A stretch of 40,000 bases of DNA from Cryptococcus deneoformans JEC21 (lineage: Eukaryota > Basidiomycota > Tremellomycetes > Tremellales > Cryptococcaceae), in NCBI RefSeq assembly GCF_000091045.1, contig NC_006684.1, positions 707,501 to 747,500 on the forward strand. Reading direction: 5' to 3'. Of the stretch, positions 1 through 11,842 are shown in pieces; the first letter of the stretch is position 1, and every line of letters begins with the position of its first letter. Position numbers and translations under genes: made by a program. The notes under the pieces are model-generated. The model was not told the DNA's origin. It did not search any database and was given only the letters and a program-made list of their open reading frames with translations.

Positions 1-3000
1 AACTGATAGCCATTGAGTCTCTATAACCATTGATCGTAGGCGACAATGGTATATCGCCTCTTGAATCTCTCCTACGAGTCCAAGACGGCGATCTTCCTTT
101 TTGTTGAGGACTAGGAAAATTGAGAGAGTAAGAAGGATATGCGGGATTGACAAGATACCGTTGATGAGATACGGAAAATGTCACAGGCGACGGCAAGATG
201 GAAGGGTTCTGGGCAGGGATAGTGCCTGATTCGGGAAGGGAAGGAGAAACTGGAGCAGAGATCGAGTCGGTTGATACAGATACCCGAGGAGGAGTAGATG
301 GAGTATTTTGAGCAGAAAAGGCTTTGAGCAAAGTCAATGTTAAAGTCACAGACAGTTCGTTGACATCAACTTACTTTCAAAGGAATTTGCTGCCTCTTCA
401 CTCCCACCATTCTTTTTCGCATTTAATTTTCTTGGTTGGATATCCAGAGGTTCACCTATCGTGATCGGCGCTAAAAGTTTCTTAGGGCCGGAGGAGATAA
501 CATCATCTGCAGCCAAGGTTTGATCATTCAGCGGCATTTCGGGCGTCCCGATTTCCAAATACGTCCCATCATCGCTGCCTTCGGATACTGGACGAAATTT
601 GCCCTCGGACAATTCTTGCTCCGTCTGATATACAACCGTCTGGGACTGTTTCACTTCGCCAGGACTACTAGTCTGTCGGGTGTAGGGAATGGCGGGTAGA
701 GATGATGTATCATGGGAGGGAAGACTTGACGTAGTTTGTGAGTCAATAGGGGTTCGAAAGAACAATCCCTTTTTTGTAGCTTTGCGTCAGAACTAGGTAA
801 TCGGCTATATCGCGGAATCGCCAACCACTCACTTGAAAGTCTTCATCCGCGGCCGTACTTGGAGTATCACCCAACTTTGGATCGAACTCCTTCTTTCTGC
901 CTTTCATTTCTGCTTTGGTGCAGGCCATCTCATCATTAGCACCGCCAAATGCGGTGGGCCCGCTCTTTTCTTGTTCGTCCATGACACCTACACTGGCGGC
1001 CGTTTCTCCCTTTCTCGCATTCGTATAACCACCATTAACAGACCTCAGAGAAGGGACTGGCAACACAGCAGACGAATTGTTGGCAGCTTCAAAAGCTGCA
1101 GATGTCGCTGTCGTATTCACATTGCTGATGTTTGTCGACGTCGACACCGCTAGAGGTTTAACAGGTGATATATTATATTCCTGCCGGCGGTAGCCCAATG
1201 GACTTTGGAGCGGCGATTGGAAAGCTTGCTTAAGACGTGCCCGTTGATGTTGCTTGGCTAAAAAGGCTCGTGCTTTTGATGATCCTGTAGACCCATTGGA
1301 AAGGCGTTTCTCCTCGATCGAATGTCTAGAATCTTGAGAATATCTGACTGAGGATTCAGGGGCAATCCGGCTAGTGTCAACCACAGGTGACAAGGGGGGT
1401 AGCGCTAATCCTTCATCTGCGTTTGCAGTTGCAGGACTTGGAGTATCAACCCGTTCCACGGGAGCTTGTGGGGCCTCAAAACCTCCCGTATCTGGCGATA
1501 TCGCCACACCGATAGAATCAGGGCAAGGTGACACGGGCAGATCATTTGGAATGACGAGCAAGTCTGCCTCGGGCGGCAAATTAGGCAAAGGCTTTGACAG
1601 ATCGAGTGGTGGCAGGATATTATTTGTCCTTTCCATCTTTGTTGCCCGTTGAGTAGGCGTTCCTCGGCCGACGACGACGACCAGACCTCTATCAGCAACG
1701 GAAGGTTGTTTAAAGTGTAATGATGGACCTGAATGAGGGGCCGGGGGTTGATTGCATGATGGCTTACTAGAGGCAAAGCTATTGAGGAGGTTTGGATGAC
1801 TCCTAGTGTGGCCAGGAGTATACAGACCTTGAGGGACTGGAGACTCTGACCTATGGCGTGAAACGGAGTTGGAGGCATCAGGCCTTTTGGCCGGGAATCC
1901 ATCGCGCTTGATAGTAGAGGCAGATTTGGCAAAGGTAAACCTTTCTGGGATCTCGCTTGGCTTCTCACTTGCAACGGGCTCCAGAAGCCCTCGATTTCGA
2001 TCGTTTTTACGAATATCCTTCTCTGATACGGACGAGCCTCCACTGTGCCGTGTCCACCGGTTTCCCAACGATGTAGACCTTTTTCTCCCTTGTATGATTC
2101 CCAAATTCAAACTGGACATTGAGTTGCTCTTACCCCTTTCTCTGCTGCGACGTCGTTCTCTTTCTCGTGCTTTTGTGTTACCAACAGGTAGGGCATCTGG
2201 TGGCGGTTCTGCACGGCAACCTAGACTGATAGCTCGTCCTCTTCTCTCGACATAACCTGCCCATTCTTCCCTTTCCCTCATCCTTGCTTTACCATTCTCC
2301 AAAACTTTTTCAGTGTCATCGGACGTCGTCATTGTCGTAAGACTACCTATGCTGCTACGTCTGCCATGCCGGTCTTGCAGCGGTTGAGCAAGCAGATTAG
2401 GACGGGGGAAAATGAACAGCTCACTGCTGGAAGAAGGCTCCCATTGCCTAGGTTCTTCCTTGGTAGTATAAAGATCATGCTGCTGGTGTTTTGGCCGATG
2501 AGGAGCAGATACCGTCCGCTGTCGTTTCTCACGGTCCATATCCTGATGGTCAAGGAACGAACCGCGTGCGTACCTAGGAGTATCATCTCTGGTGCCTTTG
2601 GTACTTTCCCTTAATTGACGGTTGAGGGGAGAGAATAATATGTTGGGTTCCGCTAGGCCGGTTGGTACCGAGGTGTAAGATGGGGAGAGTGATGCATGGT
2701 GGGACTTGTTCAAATGTGATGACGGGGAGAGCGCCGAAGTGGATGCACCTCTTTGATGTCGAGAGTGGTATTTTCGACCTCCTGCAGCAGCGTTGACAAA
2801 GTCTTCCTGGCCTCGTCTGTTCCCTTTTCCGTGGGGTTTCAAGGTGGCGACATCTCCCAGACCACCTCCGCACATGACACTCAACAGATTGCCATGAGAC
2901 GCCGATTTATGGGGAGCTCGATGACTTTTAGCTTCCGTTTCATTGGTTTGAACTTGGGACGGAGGCGATATTCGGCCAGTATAGGGGATGTACCACTCAT

Positions 3001-3085
3001 CGGCCGTTGGCCGAGGCGGTACATCATCGGCAGAGGTAGTATGTGATCGACCTCGGATGTTGCTGAATTTATGGAGGATGTCCAT
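1..3085 (-). CDS. Large Ser/Pro-rich hypothetical protein, C-terminus cut by window edge
   Basis: I do not recognise this protein. Three exons can be read (3085-833, 768-375, 321-1), joined by introns of 64 and 53 nt. The frame is still open at position 1, so at least 989 residues are present and the stop lies outside. The start is the ATG at 3085; the frame extends upstream only through a non-ATG codon. The N-terminus has an ordered-looking segment, MDILHKFSNIRGRSHTT, followed by a PPRP..DEWYIPY block near residues 22-33. The rest is low-complexity and rich in Ser, Pro, Arg and Asn, with basic stretches such as RERERRRSRERG, as expected of a disordered regulatory or scaffold protein. The Pro/Ser phospho-site-like composition continues into exon 3. 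Its promoter is the 3086-3819 gap. Function is unknown; the gene model is firm apart from the missing end. Confidence 0.8.
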
Positions 3086-3819
3086 GATGTGGGCCTGTCG
3101 TAATAATCTAGTAGATGGATGAGATGGCAAAGTACAACGGCAAAGTCAAAATAGATAGTTGGTTGAATGACTGGGAATGATGCCGTCTGTCGTCAACATG
3201 ATGTACTTTGGTAGGGACCTATAGCAAAGGAGGAAATGACGTTTAACGCACCTTGTCGTTGACGCGAGTGGAGTCCACGACGAGGAGCTCTGTTATTTGT
3301 CTTCTATACGATATAATGTCTATAATACGATGAAAAATCGCGAGTAAAAGAAATGGAAGGGCGAAGCGGTAACGACAGCACGGAAGGAGAGATATCGTAA
3401 GGAGTGTCCCGAAGCCGTTCGAAGCTGAGATCGAGGTGGGGCGGGACGACTGTCTGCGGAAGCTGGGGCTATGTTTGGGGCACTGGCGGTCGCATGGCAA
3501 AGTGTGTGGCTTTGCACTGAGCAGCCCAGAGTATAAAGGGAGGCCGAGACCCAGAGTATAAGAGAATACCGATAGAGAAAATGGTAATGTTCCACTGTGA
3601 AGACGCGTTTTTGTAATCCAAATACACATGCATTACACTCCACTTACATATTCATCGCACTCTCATTAATACTTTCAACCACAGGTTTGTAATCAAGCAG
3701 CCTCCACTTTGTAATTCACCATTGCGTCACTACGTACTCCTAGCCTCATTTTCGACCACGGCGTGACTGACAAGAATATGACATACATATCGCAAGAGGG
3801 TTTACAATTGACTTTGTTC
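3086..3819. promoter_or_regulatory. Intergenic gap: promoter of the 1-3085 gene, 3' flank of the 3820-5409 gene
   Basis: No convincing gene is seen; the open frames on the minus strand here (for example 3243-3629) have no domain or splice logic. Both neighbours are on the minus strand, so this stretch holds the upstream region of the large Ser/Pro-rich gene and the 3' flank of the next gene. A 5'-UTR intron from about 3251 (donor GTGCGT on the minus strand) to about 3107 (acceptor CTACTAG) is possible but unproven. Confidence 0.45.
3525..3561. repeat. Two direct copies of CCCAGAGTATAA
   Basis: The 12-mer CCCAGAGTATAA occurs at 3525-3536 and again at 3550-3561, a 25-bp period. It lies about 450 bp upstream of the start codon of the large minus-strand gene. 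On that strand it reads TTATACTCTGGG. It could be a duplicated factor site or a TATA-like element, but nothing else supports a role. Confidence 0.5.
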
Positions 3820-5409
3820 TCATCCCGAACTATCACTTCTCCAATTCCCACCGACCATCGGTCCCTGCCCTCCTTGCTGTCCTCCTAGAGGCGGACCCAT
3901 GACGCCGGTGCTGTTCATACCTCCCAGTCCAAACACAGAGTTCAAGCCTTGACTCGCACTATGATTTCCTTTACCCATTTTCTGCATTGCCAGTTGCATC
4001 TGCATTTGCATCGGCATCTGATTTTGACGTAGAGTGTTCAAGTTCCCACCTGCACGAAGCTGGAGACCATTGGTGCCCGTCATGAATTGATCTCCACCTT
4101 GTCCCGAAGCGCCGCCTCCATTACCCTGCAGGTTACCGGGGAACCCTGGCAAATTGCTTAAAGAAGAGTTACTTGACTGTAAGGCGGCAAGTTGAGCAGG
4201 ATTAAGGGACTGAAGCTGAGAAAGGAATGAGGGATTTAGACCTTGCGCTCCGGGAGGAACGGGCATGGGAGGAGGTTTAGTTAAATTAGGCGTTTGAGAA
4301 GGCGCAGGAGGTTGAGGGGCTTGATATGGAAGTTGGGCTTGCGGTTGCGCAGGAGGAGGAGGAGGAGGGAGGGAAACGTTGGAGGTCGTACCAGGCGTTG
4401 ACTGAGCACCATCCACGGGCTGGGGATTGCCTCTTGATATCGGACGAGTATTTGTGGAAGGGGTAGAAGATGGTAAACTTGGGGGATTGATGGTAGGCGT
4501 TGGTTGGGTATTGGACGTTTCTGATTCTGGGTTTTTGACTGAACCATTGGGGATGCTTGGTCCAGCCTCAGCGGTTGACACCTTGCGCTTTTTGCTGGGC
4601 GGTGTCGGAGGCGGACTGCGCCCATGGGTGTAGTACTCGTCTGATCTACGGTCGTAGAGGAGTTGCTGAGTGGAAAAGTCCCATTGGGGTCCTCGGTCCT
4701 TGCGCGCCTGTACCAATAAAGAGTTCCTGCCGACAATGTCAATGGGGGATCAACATGTTGATTTAGCAACAAGATAAACACACCAATAGCTTGTGCTCTT
4801 TTTTATAGCCTCCTTTTCCTTTTCCGTCAACTTCTTTTCACCTTTTGGCTTGGTTTCTTCTACCACAATAGTAGAGACTTCTGGGACTTCGCCGTTTGCC
4901 AGCATTTCTTGTTCCCTCGCAATCTCTGCCAGGCGCTTTTGTCTCCGCTTCCAGTGAAGATGTGAAAGATCAGGCAATTGGTACTTCAACCTTGCCTCGA
5001 GCGTCGCGGGGCTCGCTGTCGGGGTACCGATACTGGCTGACGGCGTGCCGGGATTTGCTACAGGTGTGGATATGCCGGCGTGCAACGCGGTAGCCGCAGA
5101 GATGGGTGACCCAGGCGTGCCACCAACCGAGTCGTCCACGTGCGGTATTGAATGCTGTTGTTTCTCTTTCTCATCCCTTTTCTCAAGATCGTCATCCTTG
5201 TCGCCCTGATGCGGGCCCGGTGGGAGTTTGAGATACCGAACGCGGTACTCTTCGAGCTGGTCGGGAGATAAGAGGGACTGGATGTCGAGTTTCTGGCCGT
5301 TTTTTGCGGCGATACGCTGTGCTTCTAGGAGGACATCTAGGGATGGCGGCGGGGTTCTGGATGGGATGGGCGGCGGGAGGATAAGCTGTATAGTTTTTGA
5401 GTTGGGCAT
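3820..5409 (-). CDS. Pro/Gln/Met-rich hypothetical protein, probably nuclear
   Basis: Not assigned to a family. Two exons (5409-4784 and 4726-3820) flank a 57-nt GTGTGT...CAG intron; phases agree and give 510 residues. The N-terminal third includes LDVLLEAQRIAAKNGQKLD and a basic block HWKRRQKRLAEIAREQEML, then an acidic/basic KEKEAIKKS stretch running into QWDFSTQQLLYDRRSDEYY. A KKRK sequence follows and could be a nuclear localisation signal. The C-terminal half is Pro-rich, then Gly/Asn/Gln/Met-rich (MPMQMQMQLAMQ), a composition common in transcription or chromatin-complex subunits; that role is inference only. An in-frame ATG at 5472 would add 21 residues. I chose 5409 because the conserved-looking part begins there. 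The gene is head to head with MID1. Confidence 0.78.
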
Positions 5410-6004
5410 TTTTGTGACGAAGTGTATAGACAAGAGTTCGTTGTTGTTGCACAATACCGCTAATAAACTCATGAATATCCCGAAATGGGCCGGAAACCCC
5501 GAGTTTTAGGTTGGAAATGATTTTGTTCCCATGGATTAAATGGGAAAATTCGCCCAGAACCCGACGCAACGTTTGTACACCTTGTCATCGCTGCTCAAAA
5601 GGAGTGGTTTTTGTAAATAACTTTTCCCATCTTCAATTAAATCCCACACAAATAACATACAAAAAAAAAAACAAAAGAGTCTGCACTGCAGGACAGCACA
5701 GCGACTATTCACGATATATTCACGACCAACGACCATCTCCCAAGAAAGAGCGACGAACACGACCCATTCAATGAGGTTATAGCAATCACAGCCCGCAGAC
5801 GATAGCGAACAGGCAATGCCAGCGAGAGAGGTGTATTTCAAAAGGCCAGCTACCAGATGCCAACTGGAAGAAATCCGCACAAGACATGATGGTCAGCAGC
5901 GAATTATGCAACTGGACTGCGAAAAGGGCTGCAGCAAGGGAACACAGCCGCGCCAGCGCTTAAACCGAAGATACAAGTCTCCAGACTTGATCAATATCTC
6001 AGTT
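5410..6004. promoter_or_regulatory. Divergent promoter region between the 3820-5409 gene and MID1
   Basis: The two start codons face away from each other across 595 bp, so this is probably a shared bidirectional promoter with both 5' UTRs. It contains an A-run near 5661-5672. In-frame upstream ATGs are present on both sides (5472 for the minus gene; 5816 and 5906 for MID1). No distinct operator or known motif could be singled out by eye. Confidence 0.5.
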
Positions 6005-7826
6005 ATGGTCGTACTGCTTTGTATACTGTCCATGCTATCATCGGCGGTTGCGCAAACAGCAACCGGCTCGTCATCTTCAAAAGCCACTGCAACCTCTATT
6101 TTACCACGCCAGGCTTTTCCCGCAACCGTCTCTCTGCCACCACTTAACAGTTCTCATCCTCTTCTCCAGCTGGCACTCCCATCGACATCGTCCCTCTACC
6201 TGACGTTTTCAGTATGTTCACTAACATCCAATACGACGATTCTCCCAACTGTTTTGATCTCTACTTCCTCACCGGCCTCATTCAATCTCGGTTCAAAACC
6301 GATCAGAGACGCTTCTGCAGGCGGTGTACCCACCTCTTCCGGGGGTAAGGGGTATAATTACAAAAGTGGGAAGAATGGAGCTACATGGGAGTTAGCATGG
6401 AGTAGCGGATTTGGGAACTGGACTCTGAATGGGACCAGTGAAACTCAAGTTCATCTTTTGCTGGGACTAGGTTTGGGATCTGATGGCTCGACGTTGAATA
6501 CGACCGGTGTGGGTAATGGCAACGTTGTAGTGCAGATGGGGGCTTCAACCAGTGGTAGGTAGTCTCTTTTTTTGGGTGAGTAGGTGGAGACTTTCGAGTT
6601 AAAACGTGAATAGGCCCCTTGCATGCGTTATCGGCGGTATATCCTCGACTTGGAGATACGACGTCTACTTCCGCTTTAATATTCTCCCCGCTTCTCTACT
6701 CCTCCCCCCAGCCTGAACCATCCTACCCGAACTATACACTTCCAGGTGCCCAGCTAGCCTTTCCAGACTTTTCATACTCTGAGCCACTGAACTCAAGTCT
6801 GTCGAGCAACTTGACTCTCATCGTGGTACCCACAAATTCTTCTCCTACTTCCACTGGTTTGGACAACTCTATATGCGCCATAAATGCTGCTTCTGCGAAC
6901 AGCAGTGTCTCAGGAGCGAATAACACTATTCTACAAAGCTTTCAGCCGGAATGGATGACTGTTGGCGACGAGCAAGGATTTAGGAGTTATTGGGTATTGG
7001 GCGACTTGACTGAGCAAGGAAATTATACAGCTTGGCTGAGCGATGATAACGGCGTGTTGAGCCAGCCTGCTTGGTTTGCGACCAAACCAGGTACGTCAAT
7101 TTATTTCTTTGGAAGCGGGGTGTCAAAAAGTTCATGCCCACGAACTGCAAGCTGACTGCAGTCATTATAGCCGATTTTCCGTGTCAGTTGGTCCTGCCGA
7201 ATGATGTATGCCCCAACCTGGGCTACTCTGCGCCTCTTGATGCAAATTCTACGACTGTCACTTCTCCGTCAGGAGAGACAATCTCGTCAACATCGCCTAT
7301 CCAGACACTCCCCGACGAACTTTTAGAATTGATCATTCAAAACCTCGAGGCATTTTCCACCACTTTATTGTCTCACGCATGTGGAAGGGATCTATTTTCA
7401 CATGTGTCATCATGCCTAGACTGCTATTCTGCTTACAGAGACTGGTTGTGCCGGATAGTGGTCCCGCAATGTGGTGACGCGAACGGTACCACGAGTGCTA
7501 CAGCCATCGAGACCGCCACAAGCACAAGCACAAGCAGTGGCACTTTTCCCACACCATCGACTGTCCTTCGTACGCCATCTTCACCTCGTAATCCGTCACT
7601 TCCTATCCCGGCATACTCGTATTATGAACTACTCCCCTGCATGTCGACCTGTAACAGGGCCGATCGCTCATGCCCGGTAACCATGGGCATCAGGTGCCCG
7701 AAACGCAAGGTGAATGCCGCAAAGAGCTATGCGTTTGTGGGAGACGACCATAGTTATGGTGACGGGAGCGCAGAGCAAGGGGTCACCGCACAAGATCGCT
7801 GGGGAAATAGATGGTGTAACGGATAG
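6005..7826 (+). CDS. MID1: Mid1, stretch-activated Ca2+ channel regulatory subunit
   Basis: Mid1 is the plasma-membrane/ER partner of the Cch1 calcium channel and is needed for Ca2+ entry during stress, low calcium and mating. Three exons (6005-6554, 6614-7090, 7171-7826) with 59- and 80-nt introns give 560 residues, close to the 548 of budding-yeast Mid1. The start at 6005 opens with a hydrophobic signal peptide (MVVLLCILSMLSSAVAQ). The middle is rich in N-glycosylation sequons (NTT, NSS, NGT). From about residue 343 the characteristic Cys-rich C-terminal region begins: FPCQLVLPNDVCP, then CGRDLFSHVSSCLDC, YRDWLCRIVVPQC, LLPCMSTCNRADRSCP and IRCP. This Cys spacing is the family signature. 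An in-frame ATG at 5816 would prepend 63 residues with no signal-like character, so 6005 is preferred. The gene shares a promoter with the minus-strand gene upstream. Confidence 0.9.
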
Positions 7827-8127
7827 AGTAGAGGTGTGATTAAAGCCATGTTATGTTGGTTGTACAGTAGTATGTATTGCATAATAGGATATGCATGTGG
7901 GATTCTTGCATGCATACACATCCCGCCTGCTGTTATTTTGCGGCTATGTACGATTATGACATACATAGTGTAGAACACAACGCATGATCGAGTAATCATC
8001 ACGTTATGCCAGCCTCGGCCAAGTCCCCCGTTCCCGCTTGTGTACCGCAGACTGCTTTGTTGACTTGTATATTCACATTCGCATCTCTTTTTCTCTTTCC
8101 CTTTCCCCCACTTCACTCCCCGCAAGT
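7827..8127. other. Short intergenic gap
   Basis: This holds the MID1 3' UTR and the 5' flank of the next plus-strand gene. It contains AT-rich ATGCAT/GCATGC repeats near 7874-7916 and a pyrimidine-rich tract (CTCTTTTTCTCTTTCC type, about 8082-8110) just before the next ATG, a usual fungal initiator context. No gene is seen. Confidence 0.4.
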
Positions 8128-10101
8128 ATGCCATCCCCCAAGTCTCCCCTTTCTGTCCTCCCTGCGAACCCCATCCACTCCAGAAACAGCCACCACAAAC
8201 GAGTACCACGCCCGCTCGCTCCGCCCGGGCAGCAGGTGCCAGCGACCGACGCTCCCGGGCACGCCAGAGATGCGGCAGAGACGGGTATGGCAATGACCGT
8301 GGGGATGGTACCCTCACCAGCTGGCCCAATGAGGACCCTAGCAGAGGCCTATGCCGACGCCCATACTCACCTGCATCCTTACCCCAACCATCCACCTCCC
8401 GCCGCTCCATCATTAGCACCACGACGTTCCGAAACGCTTCCAGTTAAGGACGCCAAAGAACGGGAACGAGAACGGGAAAGAGATAGAGACAGGGAGAAGA
8501 AACCTCTATTTGATTGGTTAGCCCGTAAGCTAACCACTGCCGGTCGGCGTCCTGGCATTGAGACTACAATGTCACCCAAGCAGCCCAGATCGAGAACGAG
8601 GTTGACAAGTATGCCGAAACCCCGAGCACTAGGGCTTTCGGGGGGAAAAGAGGAAAAGGAAACAGGAAGGGGAGAAAGTCGGGCCAGAATGTCCAGGGCA
8701 GATACATTTCCCAGCGTATCGTTCTCAATTTCAAGTGCTGCAAACACGCTTGACCGTGAACGCCGACGAGAAGCTAATAATCCCTACCCTTCACTCCCAC
8801 TTGGGCAGGGCTTGAGGGGAAGACATAAGCAGGGGTTCATGGACGATGCGATGACATTGAGTACGACGCTGAGTGGTGGCTATAGCGCGGAAAATGATGG
8901 AGCCAGTGGTAGTGGACACGGGACGGCAAGTCGAAGGTCGAGCCAAAGTGGTGTTCTGGATGGTTTTGAAGAAGGTGATAGTGGCAGAGCAGATGATGAT
9001 GCCAGCCTGAGACCGTTCCCGCCATCTGTTCGAGAGTCGCCAACGCTTTCTTCATACAGATCCAGATCAAACTCAATGCTTCATCATTCAGCTTATAGAC
9101 GAACAATATACTCTGTCTCGTCTGCTGGAGGACTGGATGAAGATGGGGCAAGCTGTGACGGCAGTGAGGACGATGCAGATGAAGATGCACAGGGAGCAGA
9201 CGAGGGAAGAAGCAGGCAGCGGAGGGTGAGCAGAGATGGATCGACGAGCACAAAACCCACAACGTGCATATCATTCGACTCTGGTCCTGGAATCGCTCAT
9301 ATTGCCCAAGGGTCGCATCCCAACGCCTCTCATAGATCTGCTTCTCAACATTCGTTGACCCAAACGGGTGGTGGGGAAAGCATTCCGAATATCCATACCT
9401 CCGAAGCGAGCACGCCTGTATCTCCGACGTCTCCTACTTCTACATCGCCCGCAAGCCCTCCACAACCAGCCCTAGGGTTACTTCAAGCCCCGAAACATAC
9501 AAACCCTCATCCCGGACACAATCCACATCCATCATCCCCCCCAGACCCCAACGCTTCCACGTTGACGCTTGCATCATCCAACTTCGCATCGTCTCACACC
9601 CCTGGCGCAGGAGGTACAAGGAGCAGAGATAATGGGCCATCAAGCGTAATAGCTTCCCCAAGCGTTCTAACATGGGCTGAGCCGTCGTCCACCCCGCTCT
9701 CTGTTGCAGGTGGCGTTGAGCGTGAAAGAGATCGTGACCGATCTGCAGCCGAATATCCCCCTTCTATCCAGACTATGGGTCACCTCTCACTCTACGCGCC
9801 TTCGGTCTCAGTGTCTCTTCGTGGGGGCTTAAGGGGGGTAAGTGGAGAGCGCGGGGAAGGAGGAAGAGCCGACAGAGATGCCAGTGTGCGAGCAGTGAGG
9901 AGAAAAGGGAGTTGGGAGAGTTATGAGAGTCGGTGGAGTTGGAGAGGCGCCGGCGCCGGCGTCGGTCCTGGCGCAGGCCCAAGTAATGCCGGGACATCCC
10001 AAATAGCGGGGGCGATGACAAGCGGGGAAAGGGACAAGGGCGCAGCAGGTGCGAACGAGGGGAAGGAATTGGAAAGGGTACCCGAAAGTCCCCTGTTGTA
10101 G
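8128..10101 (+). CDS. Intronless disordered hypothetical protein
   Basis: A single open frame of 657 codons without introns is unusual beside its intron-rich neighbours. The start is set at 8128 (MPSPKSPLSVL), preceded by a pyrimidine tract; the frame extends back to 8038, but that part translates UTR-like sequence. A charged run of alternating Arg/Glu/Asp lies near residues 109-122, followed by KKPLFDWLARKL at about 124-135, which looks like a short helical motif. Most of the rest is Ser/Gly/Pro-rich. Ordered-looking islands are ISFDSGPGIAHIA, the block LLQAPKHTNPHPGHNPHPSS from about residue 452 followed by an ASTLTLASSNFASS stretch, and DASVRAVRRKGSWESYESRW near the C-terminus. I have an uncertain memory of similar blocks in uncharacterised fungal proteins. 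Function is unknown. Confidence 0.78.
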   Translation: MPSPKSPLSVLPANPIHSRNSHHKRVPRPLAPPGQQVPATDAPGHARDAAETGMAMTVGMVPSPAGPMRTLAEAYADAHTHLHPYPNHPPPAAPSLAPRRSETLPVKDAKERERERERDRDREKKPLFDWLARKLTTAGRRPGIETTMSPKQPRSRTRLTSMPKPRALGLSGGKEEKETGRGESRARMSRADTFPSVSFSISSAANTLDRERRREANNPYPSLPLGQGLRGRHKQGFMDDAMTLSTTLSGGYSAENDGASGSGHGTASRRSSQSGVLDGFEEGDSGRADDDASLRPFPPSVRESPTLSSYRSRSNSMLHHSAYRRTIYSVSSAGGLDEDGASCDGSEDDADEDAQGADEGRSRQRRVSRDGSTSTKPTTCISFDSGPGIAHIAQGSHPNASHRSASQHSLTQTGGGESIPNIHTSEASTPVSPTSPTSTSPASPPQPALGLLQAPKHTNPHPGHNPHPSSPPDPNASTLTLASSNFASSHTPGAGGTRSRDNGPSSVIASPSVLTWAEPSSTPLSVAGGVERERDRDRSAAEYPPSIQTMGHLSLYAPSVSVSLRGGLRGVSGERGEGGRADRDASVRAVRRKGSWESYESRWSWRGAGAGVGPGAGPSNAGTSQIAGAMTSGERDKGAAGANEGKELERVPESPLL

Positions 10102-10255
10102 CAGTGAATAAATCTTAATTTCGTTAGTCCATGTCCGCCCCAAGATTGTACAAATTTGTCCTAATTATATCTGATCACATGTAGATGCAGTAACCTGTAC
10201 ATTCATATCATACAACACCCCACCCTTGCTTGCGTCTTCTTCCACCCTTTCTCTT

Positions 10256-11440
<1,185 letters not shown>

Positions 11441-11842
11441 TTGAACAACCGAACGAGAGAGCAATGAAACCAAAACACCCATCCTCGCAGCGAGCCGACG
11501 CTGTGGGATTCGGCTTCGACACGTCGAAAGGCCGAGACGCGCATGTTACGTAATATATGAGAGAGGGTTCGAGGTCGAACCGTCGAAGAAGACCTCACGA
11601 ACATGGTTATACATGAAAACAATAAAGGGACTCAGCTAACTCTCTATAAGGGACACTTTGATACAGCCATAGCCTTCCAAACATTACTTTCAAACATCGT
11701 AAAAGGCCTGAAGACCGAGCTTCCGCTAGCCACATTCAATTTCACCTGCATCTTTCTCGAACTGGGAAAGCGCTAAACTTAGACATGACTACCTGAAACA
11801 TTTCCAAAAATGTCTTAGGTCTTTCTTCATCTTATCTGGTGA
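11441..11842. promoter_or_regulatory. Intergenic: DPM1 promoter and SDR 3' flank
   Basis: Both flanking genes are on the minus strand. The 402 bp hold the DPM1 upstream region and the 3' UTR of the dehydrogenase. The ORFs seen here on the minus strand (for example 11437-11622) are upstream extensions or shadows without support. No specific motif was recognised. Confidence 0.45.

Noticed and set aside
1405..2043. 212-codon minus-strand frame
   Set aside because: It lies in another frame inside the long first exon of the Ser/Pro-rich gene and has no independent support.
5816..6004. Upstream in-frame extension of Mid1
   Set aside because: It would place 63 polar residues before the signal peptide; the ATG at 6005 starts directly with a typical hydrophobic leader and gives the family length.
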